Source: Trichlorobacter sp. (GTDB lineage Bacteria > Desulfobacterota > Desulfuromonadia > Geobacterales > Pseudopelobacteraceae). From it: 37,200 nt of DNA. This document shows positions 10,201 to 19,819 of this stretch, piece by piece. The notes under the pieces are model-generated. The model was not told where the DNA came from. It did no database searches and saw only the letters and a list, made by a program, of their open reading frames with translations. The position numbers and the translations under genes were made by a program. Position 1 is the first letter of the stretch. Every line of letters begins with the position of its first letter. The DNA lies in the NCBI RefSeq assembly GCF_030247655.1, contig NZ_JAOTRZ010000009.1, forward strand, positions 1 to 37,200. The letters run 5' to 3'.

Positions 10201-10793
10201 GTGGTACCGGTCTGGGGTTGACCATCTGCCAGCGCCTGACGGAGCTGATGGGTGGCGTGATTGAGGTGGAAAGTACGCCTGGTGTTGGTAGCTGCTTCAG
10301 GGTAACGGTGCCTATGAAGGTTCCCCTGGGTATTATTATGCCCCATGCTGTTGTTGAAGCAACGCCACTGGGCGTGCCGGGAGGCTCTCTGCGGGTGCTC
10401 TTGGCAGAGGACCAACCGGTGGGTCGGCTCTATGCCACCCGTTTGCTGGAGCGTCTCGGACACCGGGTTGTTGCCGTTGAAGATGGTAAGGCAGCCCTGG
10501 AGAGTTGGGAATCTGACCGGTTTGACCTGATCCTGATGGACGTGCAGATGCCGGGTATGGATGGGATTGCCGCCACATCCGCAATCAGGATGAGGGAAAA
10601 GCAGACTGATCGTCATACGCCGATCATCGCCCTGACTGCCCACGCCCTGACCGGTGACCGTGGTAAATTGCTGGAGTATGGTTTTGACGGCTATGTGGCG
10701 AAACCGATTGATGTTGATGGGTTAATGACGGAGGTGAGCCGTTTGATGCGGCAGGATTGTAGCAGTTTCTGCCAAAAGGAGGATACGCCATGA
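7212..10793 (+). CDS. CheR-like methyltransferase / PAS / hybrid histidine kinase fusion
   Basis: This 1193-residue protein begins with a CheR-type methyltransferase (about residues 20-265): an N-terminal helix with SGTVGRRIRRRM, the SAM-binding AGCATGEEAYS near residue 125, and CRNLLIYL plus GPSEG in the C-terminal part. A PAS-like segment follows (about 310-440), then a long coiled coil of repeated (S/A)NEEL units (about 461-534), the PAS_10 domain common in CheB-CheR fusions, a second coil, another PAS (about 678-795), and HisKA (SHEVRTPLNG, His819), HATPase (NLVGNAVKFT, DTGIG, GGTGLGLTI) and receiver domains (Asp1110 in LMDVQMP). The CheB methylesterase that usually precedes CheR in such fusions is absent. 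No chemoreceptor or chemotaxis gene lies in the window, so the methyl acceptor is unknown. It overlaps both flanking genes by 4 bases. Confidence 0.92.
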   Translation: MSELASVPPEPELLETDTEDEHTADWQPVAELLRRGVGIDFSCYRSGTVGRRIRRRMEMLQLDEVADYVTLLSADQEELELLGRDLLIGVTEFFRDPQVFRGLEEQLRELLRGRSATDGFRIWSAGCATGEEAYSLAVLLHNIAQEVGFGGDLKVFATDVHKGALETASRGTYCGDLMAGMPTPFLDRYFRSEGEGCYRVDPQIRRMLVFAHHNLLADPPFTRIDLAVCRNLLIYLQPDAQQRVLTALQFSLVPGGLLLLGPSEGVSHLPNAFSVVQAGIKLFRKQATPRDSITVPGIPWMARNPLIASLHQGPRNAIALDRHLLHDYDLILERFAPPGMLLNSNRQVLHIFGDLTRYLRPLTGRLTGDILGSLRDELRPALSTALLRAEQQHESSVVDRIPLMEDEECHYVDLSVSRLVDDRSNETHFHVTLAPSDWQPAKEPDVASCHHDADSATHRRLSDLEQELHSTRHSLQLTIEELQASNEKLDLANEELISSNEELQSTNEELKSVNEDLYAVNGELERRNEELLRLNSDHDNLLASTEVGTVFLDRQLCIRKFSSAISAFLKLLPQDLGRPIDHIAYELSSPQEFRRNLVQVLESGVRREQEIQAGPEQWVLQRILPYKGDAAAMDGVVLTFTDISAVKQAQAAVAEMNIQLEQKVVERTRELSASEASNRAMIESSGQGFWQLGPDRLTLKTNPALCSMLGYSPEEMLGRSPLEFAAPESRTAFIYQLGRIEGTLHRNFELTLQNKNGEQLPVMFHATSLFDENGEVKSSFAFVTNLSDQKKVEQEIRLAKDAAESASRAKTQFLANISHEVRTPLNGIMGMSHLLHMTPLVDEQLDYLRHLDDSAQSLLSVINDLLDLTRIESGGFGMEQADFQPEELVNDVMRIHQPVAQRKGVALQLRLDPDLPDTLRGVPSRLKQVLHNLVGNAVKFTDQGLVTLQIEPQAIPGQPLRVRFSVVDTGIGMEPDTLNRIFSPFTQADETISRRYGGTGLGLTICQRLTELMGGVIEVESTPGVGSCFRVTVPMKVPLGIIMPHAVVEATPLGVPGGSLRVLLAEDQPVGRLYATRLLERLGHRVVAVEDGKAALESWESDRFDLILMDVQMPGMDGIAATSAIRMREKQTDRHTPIIALTAHALTGDRGKLLEYGFDGYVAKPIDVDGLMTEVSRLMRQDCSSFCQKEDTP

Positions 10794-11617
10794 AAACAGT
10801 TGCGGGGTTGCTGTTGCTGTTGATGCTGGCTATTGGGCTGCCTGCACAGGGGGCTGAACAGAAGCGGTATGTTTTTGCCGTACTGCCGCAACGGCCCCCG
10901 GTGGCAATGCATACCAGCTGGCGGCCGTTTCTGGATCAGCTTGAAAAGGAGCTGGGAGTAACCCTGAGCTTGAAGTTGTATGAAACCATGTCGCAGTTTG
11001 AGGATGATATGAAGAGTGGTGCAGGTGATTTTGTGTTTTCTACGCCACCCCACGTCGTGCTGGCCTACCAGAGCCAGAAATACCGGCCATTGGTGCGGGG
11101 GAGCCGCACCATTGCAGGGGTGCTGTTCACCAAAAAGAATTCGGCTATCAAGAACCTGGCTGATCTTGACAACCAGGAGGTTGCCTTTGTGGGCAGCCGG
11201 AATGTCTGAAGCCTCGTTGTGAGACAGGTCCTGTCTCAACAAACGGTACGCCTGAATCTGAAGCAGTTGTTCGCCGGTTCCAGCAGTAATGTGTATAAAT
11301 CTGTGCTGTTGGGTAAGAGTGCTGCCGGAGCAGTGCTGGATGTTGACTTTGATGCCCAGCCAGAGGATGTAAAGGCTCAACTGATCCCGTTGGTACGTAC
11401 ACCAAAGATGGCACCTCATCCGATTTCGGCCCACCCCCGGGTGCCGAAGCAGTTACAACAGGCATTGGCAACAACGGTTCTAAAAATGGGAAGTTCGGCA
11501 GAGGGCAAAAAGCTGCTGCAGATGGTGCAGCTAAGCGACCCGGTTCCGGCAGACTATGTCCGGGATTACAAAGTTCTGGAGAAGATGGATTACGATGCAT
11601 TAAGCAAAGGGATCTGA
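10790..11617 (+). CDS. PhnD-like periplasmic binding protein with one in-frame UGA (candidate selenoprotein)
   Basis: Read through a single UGA at 11207-11209 (codon 140), this gene encodes 275 residues. It has a signal peptide (about residues 1-22, ending AQGA) and the pattern of phosphate/phosphonate-type binding proteins (PhnD-like): an early AVLPQ strand, a lobe with DFVFSTPPHVVLAYQ, then RGSRTIAGVLFTKK, and VAFVGSRNV directly before the UGA. After it the same frame continues SLVVRQVLSQQ and stays open to 11617 with the expected C-terminal lobe (PHPISAHPRVP). No frameshift is needed, since both halves are in one frame. A hairpin very like a bacterial SECIS follows the UGA, so selenocysteine insertion is plausible. 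The alternatives are a nonsense mutation (pseudogene) or a base error. No transporter genes accompany it; with a membrane kinase 4 bases downstream, the protein probably serves as a periplasmic ligand sensor. Confidence 0.7.
11216..11240 (+). promoter_or_regulatory. SECIS-like hairpin just after in-frame UGA
   Basis: Seven perfect pairs join 11221-11227 (GAGACAG) with 11231-11237 (CTGTCTC). A lower stem of three pairs joins 11216-11218 with 11238-11240, and a two-base bulge (GU, 11219-11220) lies on the 5' arm. The loop is GUC, or GGUCC if the closing G-C is open. The GGUC begins 17 nt after the UGA. The E. coli fdhF SECIS has a GGUC loop 18 nt after its UGA and a bulged U in the 5' arm (established knowledge). 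The resemblance supports SelB-dependent decoding, but the hairpin could be coincidental. Confidence 0.6.
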
Positions 11618-11621
11618 TCCT

Positions 11622-13133
11622 ATGCAGTTTCTGCCGCGACGCCTGCATACCCGTCTGCTGCTGGCAATAACCCTGGCCATGGCTTTCGGTATTCTTGGAT
11701 TGTCTTTCTGGACCGCCACCAGCCAGTCACGCCAGCTGCTGGTGGCACGGCAGCAACAGGCAGAACTGCTGACCCGTAATCTGGCGGAGGGGTCTGCCCA
11801 CTCCTATGTCCTTGAGGATTATGCAGCACTTGATCACTTTCTGCGTCACTCCATGGGGCTGCCAGGCGTTCGTCGGGTAATCGCCTCTGATAAAAGCGGA
11901 ACCATACTGTCTGATTTTACACGGGTATCAGATAGTGCGGAACCTCAGCTAAGCGTTGGAGGAGGAGATCGAATCACTGTGCCTGACAGGCAGTCTGCCA
12001 GCCTTACCCATACAGGGAATCTGCTGGTGGTCTGGCAGCCGGTTATGGCAGGTGATCTGCTGGGATGGCTGCAGATCAGCTACGGTCTTGAAGAGGTGAC
12101 TGCGGTACAACGCCAGATCTGGTTCAATGGTGTTATTTTTGCCCTTGCTGAGGTTGTCGGGGGTATCGTCCTGATCGCCTGGCTGTTACGGCGTCCGATC
12201 AGATCCATCAGCAGGCTGTCGAGTTTTGCCCGTGACCTGCCGCAGCATAAAGGGATGACCCTGCCGGTGGAGCGCTTTGTAACAGAGGTGCAGGACCTGG
12301 GAGAATCCCTCAACTACGCCTCAACTGAATTATCCCGGATTGAGCAGGAGCTGCTGGAGTTGAATCGCACCCTGGAGGCGCGGGTTGAGGAGGAGGTTGC
12401 CAAAAGCCGGGAAAAGGATGCCCTGTTGCTGCAGCAGGCCCGCTATCAGACCCTGGGTGAGCTGCTGGTCAACATCGCCCATCACTGGCGGCAACCACTT
12501 AATAACATCGGGGCGCGGGTTCAGGAAAACGCCTGGTTGCTGGCAAATGGTGAGCTGCTTCCTGAACATGCCATGGCTGCTGCCGATCTGATTATGCAGG
12601 ATCTGAAGCAGCTTTCCCGCTCCATTGAGGCCTTTAACCTGCTCTGTCGTCCTGCTCTGCCGGATCAGACGTTGTCTCCATCAGATGCGGTGAAACGTGC
12701 TATTTTAATGGTTCAGGATAGCTATCAACAGGCAGGGATCAAATTTGAACTGAAACTGATTGACGAACAGGAGCTGCAAGGCTCCCTGCAGGACCTGGTG
12801 CAATGCGTGCTTAATCTGTTTAGTAATGCCAGGGATGCCATCGTGGCCGGACATGCAGCAACAGGGCTGATTACCGTGGAAATCGCGATGCAGGGCCAGA
12901 GCTGCTTGACGATTGCAGTCTCTGATACAGGGGGCGGTATTCCGCAGCAGTTACTGCATTCGCTCTTTGACCCCTATGTTACCAGCAAGTTCCGTACGCA
13001 GGGTGTTGGATTGGGGCTGTTTGTGGTGCGACAGATTATTGAACAACGCTTTAACGGTACGGTTATGGCTGCTAATCAGGAGCGTGGTGCCGTGATAACG
13101 ATTGCTATTCCGCTGAAACAGGAGACTGTCTGA
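11622..13133 (+). CDS. Membrane sensor histidine kinase, HPK4 type
   Basis: This is a 503-residue, non-hybrid kinase. It has a first membrane helix at about residues 12-32, a periplasmic domain of about 130 residues, a second helix at about 165-190, a HAMP-like linker and a coiled coil. The H-box is of the HPK4 kind, IAHHWRQPLN with His287 as phosphoacceptor. The ATPase domain has an N-box NLFSNARDAI, DTGGGIP and GVGLGLFVV. It starts 4 bases after the PhnD-like gene and its stop overlaps the response regulator start, so these three genes form a compact module of periplasmic binding protein, kinase and receiver. The small periplasmic domain may dock the binding protein; this is inferred from context only. 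Confidence 0.92.
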   Translation: MQFLPRRLHTRLLLAITLAMAFGILGLSFWTATSQSRQLLVARQQQAELLTRNLAEGSAHSYVLEDYAALDHFLRHSMGLPGVRRVIASDKSGTILSDFTRVSDSAEPQLSVGGGDRITVPDRQSASLTHTGNLLVVWQPVMAGDLLGWLQISYGLEEVTAVQRQIWFNGVIFALAEVVGGIVLIAWLLRRPIRSISRLSSFARDLPQHKGMTLPVERFVTEVQDLGESLNYASTELSRIEQELLELNRTLEARVEEEVAKSREKDALLLQQARYQTLGELLVNIAHHWRQPLNNIGARVQENAWLLANGELLPEHAMAAADLIMQDLKQLSRSIEAFNLLCRPALPDQTLSPSDAVKRAILMVQDSYQQAGIKFELKLIDEQELQGSLQDLVQCVLNLFSNARDAIVAGHAATGLITVEIAMQGQSCLTIAVSDTGGGIPQQLLHSLFDPYVTSKFRTQGVGLGLFVVRQIIEQRFNGTVMAANQERGAVITIAIPLKQETV

Positions 13134-13558
13134 TGACACCGACGACTGCTGAAGAATTACGACAAATCTGTCTGCTCTATGTGGAGGATGAAGATATTGC
13201 CCGTTTGTCCATCGGCAGTTTCCTGCGCCGTCAGGTGGGGGAACTGCTGCTGGCGTCGCAGGGGGAAGAAGGGTTACAGCTGTATCAGGAAAAGCGTCCG
13301 GCAGTGGTGATTACCGATCTTGAGATGCCGGTTATGAACGGTATGGAGATGATCCGCAGGATACGGGCGCTGGACCATGCTATTCCGATTATCATTACCA
13401 CAGCCTATGATGACGACGCCCATTACTGTCCTGAAGCGGATATGACTATTCTGAAGCCGATCAGCTTTATGGAACTGCTGCAGGCGGTGAAAGACTGTCT
13501 GGCAGCGCGGAGGAAAAGTAATCCTCAAAACGGCAGTTCTCCCAATACAGAGCACTAG
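13133..13558 (+). CDS. Single-domain response regulator (receiver only)
   Basis: This 141-residue protein is a stand-alone receiver. The acidic pair lies in VEDED, the phosphoacceptor is Asp62 in ITDLEMPVMNG, the switch Thr is in ITTAYDD and the conserved Lys is in LKPIS. There is no DNA-binding or enzymatic output domain. It is the last gene of the run that started at the left edge and overlaps the preceding kinase by one base (TGATG). As the only receiver-only protein in that run, it could take phosphate from the upstream HPK4 kinase and pass it on, or act as a phosphate sink. Its stop is followed by two terminators. Confidence 0.92.
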   Translation: MTPTTAEELRQICLLYVEDEDIARLSIGSFLRRQVGELLLASQGEEGLQLYQEKRPAVVITDLEMPVMNGMEMIRRIRALDHAIPIIITTAYDDDAHYCPEADMTILKPISFMELLQAVKDCLAARRKSNPQNGSSPNTEH

Positions 13559-13590
13559 AAAAATCAGCGTGTTATATAAACCTAAAAACG

Positions 13591-13618
13591 GCAGTTGCTC
13601 CGCGTGCAACTGCTTTTT
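13591..13618 (+). terminator. Rho-independent terminator (first of two)
   Basis: A perfect 8-bp stem pairs GCAGTTGC (13591-13598) with GCAACTGC (13606-13613) around a 7-base loop and is followed by five T. It lies about 30 bases downstream of the response regulator stop. Confidence 0.88.
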
Positions 13619-13641
13619 GTGGGATGCCGTAACCAACTTGG

Positions 13642-13672
13642 CACCGTTCTGAAACAGACCGGTGTTTTTTTT
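13642..13672 (+). terminator. Rho-independent terminator (second of two)
   Basis: The stem runs from 13642 to 13664 with ten positions, nine of them paired (one T-C mismatch), and an AAA loop. Eight T follow directly. It lies between the first terminator and the arsenate reductase-like gene and gives a second stop to readthrough from the kinase operon. Confidence 0.85.
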
Positions 13673-13722
13673 GTGAGATACTACGACAATTTTATTCCGC
13701 GTACCTCAGTAAGGAGATGATC

Positions 13723-14151
13723 ATGAAAAAGAACAAGGTACTATTCGTCTGTATCCACAACAGTGCCCGCAGCCAGATGGCGGAAGCGTTTTTAAATCAT
13801 TTGGCTGGAGATCGCTTTGAAGCGAGAAGCGCAGGGCTTGAGCCGGGGGTGTTAAATCCTTTGGTGGTTGAGGTAATGCAGGAGTTGGGGATTGATATCT
13901 CCACCAACCAGACCAAGGATGTCTTTGAGATGTTCAAACGAGGCGAGATGTACAGTTATGTGATTACGGTCTGCGACGGTGCTAACGCCGAACGCTGCCC
14001 GATTTTCCCCGGCATTGTCAGCCGACTGCACTGGAGCTTCAGCGATCCGGCAGCCCTGACGGGAAGCAAAGAGGAAAGGCTGGCGACAACCCGGGTCATC
14101 AGGGATGAGATCAGGGCCGCCGTGGAAGGTTTTATTACTGAATATGCATAA
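13723..14151 (+). CDS. arsC: Arsenate reductase-like protein (LMW phosphatase fold, thioredoxin type)
   Basis: This 142-residue protein matches the thioredoxin-coupled ArsC family built on the low-molecular-weight tyrosine phosphatase fold. The P-loop is CIHNSAR (Cys10 to Arg16). Two further cysteines, Cys84 and Cys92, lie in the loop region where ArsC enzymes keep their resolving cysteines. HWSFSDPA supplies the general-acid Asp108. The family reduces arsenate to arsenite by passing oxidation along the three cysteines to thioredoxin. I chose the ATG at 13723 over the in-frame ATG at 13717 because AAGGAG (13711-13716) lies 6 bases before the former and directly against the latter. No arsR or arsenite pump lies beside it, so a role as a general phosphatase cannot be excluded. 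Confidence 0.85.
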   Translation: MKKNKVLFVCIHNSARSQMAEAFLNHLAGDRFEARSAGLEPGVLNPLVVEVMQELGIDISTNQTKDVFEMFKRGEMYSYVITVCDGANAERCPIFPGIVSRLHWSFSDPAALTGSKEERLATTRVIRDEIRAAVEGFITEYA

Positions 14152-14180
14152 AAAACTGCATCCCTTTAAGAGGGAGATGC
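14150..14180 (-). terminator. Rho-independent terminator for the minus strand
   Basis: On the minus strand an imperfect stem (GCATC with GATGC, plus CCCT with AGGG and a small bulge; 14158-14180) is followed by a run of six T (14150-14155 on the plus strand as A). It overlaps the stop codon of the arsC-like gene and would end transcripts from the small Cys-rich gene. Confidence 0.65.
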
Positions 14181-14208
14181 GGTTAACGGGCGGGTGTCAT
14201 CACTGGCT

Positions 14209-14415
14209 TCAGACAGGTGACACCTGCTCATCAATCAGGCTGCAGCCGGACAGGCAGAGTCTGCCGGTATTGCCGTTGCTGGAGTAGATGCTTTTTAGTT
14301 CAGCACCACAGGCGTAATTGATGATCTCCATTTTGAATTTGGGCAGGACATTGTCAACGGTTTTAGAAACCGCTCTGCTACCGCACTCCAGGCAGAATTC
14401 CTTTAAATTCTTCAT
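14209..14415 (-). CDS. Small Cys-rich protein, zinc-ribbon-like
   Basis: This 68-residue frame begins MKNLKEFCLECGSRA. It has five cysteines: a C-x2-C pair near the N-terminus (residues 8 and 11), one in the middle (YACGAE) and a C-x3-C pair near the C-terminus (LCLSGC). The spacing resembles a small zinc-binding fold, but I do not recognise a family. Support for a real gene is a GAGGTGA-type ribosome site about 7 bases before the ATG and a minus-strand terminator downstream. It lies 98 bases downstream of the BvgS-like kinase on the same strand with no terminator seen between them, so co-transcription is possible. Confidence 0.55.
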   Translation of the reverse strand: MKNLKEFCLECGSRAVSKTVDNVLPKFKMEIINYACGAELKSIYSSNGNTGRLCLSGCSLIDEQVSPV

Positions 14416-14513
14416 TGCTGGTCACCTCATATCGTTGTTGAACAGATGAGGTGAGCCTAGCATGCTGATGTGTCAGGCAGGTTGAGCTGTATGAACAATT
14501 CTGTGACGTCTGA

Positions 14514-17740
<3,227 letters not shown>

Positions 17741-17744
<4 letters not shown>

Positions 17745-19819
17745 GAGCTGACCTCTAACTGCGGTAGCCGTACAAATTCTTCTGTAACACAGTTTTGGGA
17801 TAAAACAACCGGTGGTGCTGCAATTTCCACCCGGTTCCTGCCCTTGTGTTTGGCCTGATAAAGCGCTGCATCGGCCCTGGCTACAAATTCTTCCGACTGT
17901 TCTCCGTAACAGTACTGGGTTACCCCGAAACTGAGTGTTATTCTGAGCCCGTTGCCAAAATCAAACTGCTCAATCACTTCCCGCAGGATTTCTGCCAACT
18001 CTGCTGCCTTGAAACGATCATTTTTGGGGGCCATGATGACAAACTCTTCACCTCCCCAGCGGCTGAAGATGTCGTGCCCTCTGATCCTGCCTGAAATCAG
18101 TTCCGCAATTTTCTGTAATACATGGTCTCCGGCAGCGTGACCCAGGTTGTCATTAACCTGCTTGAAGTGATCAATATCCATCATGATCAGCGATAGTAGC
18201 GAGTTGTAGCGATAGGAACGGGCAATTTCGGCAGTCATCAGTCCATCAAACATGCGACGGTTATAGATGCCGGTTAGATAGTCGATCCGGGCCTCAGTTG
18301 CCAGCAGCTCGTTGGCTCGTTTCAGCTCCTGCTGGGCCCGGCGGCCATCAATTATTTCCCAGGTTACGTCGGCCAGATAGGCCACCTCTTCAGCATCTCT
18401 GGTGGTGTAGTTAATCTGCTTGTTACCCACCCCCAGCACTGCCACAATCCGCTCATCCCGAATCACCGGCACCACCAGTTCCCGAATCACCGGTGCATGG
18501 CCAGGTGGCAGCCCCTTTTTGTTAGGCAGACCGGCATAGTCATTGTGGATAGCCGGGGCGCGGGTCTGGATGCACTCGGCCCAGACACCGGCCTGGTCAA
18601 CACCGTAGTGCATACCATGGCCTTCAGCCTTGCAGAACTCCTGCAGGGTGCGGGTGGACCAGGCCTGCAGGGTCAGGGTCTGTTGGTCAGGGTCAACAAA
18701 GTGGTAGAACCCCACCGGGCTGGCGCTGATTCGACAGACTTCATCAAGGGCGTACTGCAGCAGTTCATCAGCGGTATGCATGGTGGCATATTCCAGTAGT
18801 TCATAACGGATCTGCACCATCGCTTCAGCCCGTTGTGCCTTCTGTTCAAATAGATCCTGACGTCTGTGCAGCAGTGCCAGGCCTGCAGCACTAGCAATAC
18901 AGGCCACCAGAAACAGTAACCCCTGGAAGATCGCCTCATTCTGCCAGTCAGACAGGATTGCGTCCGGGTCGCGGCTGATGATCAGCACCAGCGGTTTATC
19001 CACCTGCAGCTCTTTGGGCTGGACTGTTAACAGGGCGGCCAAGCGGTATTTGCCGGTGGCGTAAGCGGTGCCTGTAAAGATATTTTCCGGTTTGCCACTC
19101 TCTTTATGGCGGGTAAACAGGGAGCCGGGTACGGCCAGGTTTTTGCCCGTCTGGCCCTCGCGGTATGGCATGGTCATGAAGCGGATGCCATCGCCGTGGT
19201 TGATAGTATTCCACATATCCGGGGCATAAAGGGTGGATTGCAGGATCACCGCAAAATAGTCTGGATCAACTCCGACGGTAACAATGCCGTTAAAACGTCC
19301 ATCAGGACCGGATAGTATCTTCGTTATATTGAAAACATAGGCGTTCAAAACTGACCTGAAGGGAGGTGAGATGTAGAGTGTATCCGGGGTTGGGTGCTGC
19401 TTTGGCTCACTAAAATACTGTCTGGTTGCTATGTTGCGTCCGATCAGTTCCGGCCGGTTGGAAGCCAGAATGGTGCCTGTCGCATCGGTAAAAAAGAGGG
19501 TGCGCACACCGGGCATGGCGTCGGCCAGCACGCTCAGACGCTTGTTGGCCTGCACAAGGTTTGGGGCCCCCTGCAGCCCGGGCAGGTCTGCGACCACCCC
19601 TTTCAGTGCCAGGTTGGTTGACTCCAGCTGACGTTCGATATTCTGGCCAATCACCCTGACCTGGGTCATCAGCCGCTGATGTTCCTGGCTGATAGCCCGC
19701 TGGCGTATGGTCACCAGGTTGTAGGTAACAATGCTGCCAAGCAGGGCCAGGGCAACAAAAAACGCCAGCCAGTGTTGACGGATCCTGTATTGCGATGATC
19801 TTTCCAGTTTCGTGCTCAT
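17741..19819 (-). CDS. Membrane diguanylate cyclase (dCache/GAF/GGDEF)
   Basis: This 692-residue protein makes cyclic di-GMP from GTP. A membrane helix at about residues 17-36, a periplasmic dCache sensor to about 285 and a second helix at about 296-315 are followed by a GAF domain (about 330-480, with a VIRELVVPVIRDERIVAVLG core) and a GGDEF domain (about 515-670). The active motif is intact as GGEEF at 589-593, and an inhibitory RxxD site (RGHD, 580-583) lies five residues upstream, so product feedback inhibition is expected. DYLTGIYNRR starts the GGDEF domain as usual. It overlaps both neighbouring genes by 4 bases and therefore belongs to one operon with the HTH protein upstream and the BvgS-like kinase downstream. 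Confidence 0.93.

Noticed and set aside
10790-11617. A frameshift splitting the PhnD-like gene into two genes
   Set aside because: The two halves lie in the same frame (11219 minus 10790 is a multiple of three); only one UGA separates them, and the GTG at 11219 has no ribosome site. A frameshift is not needed.
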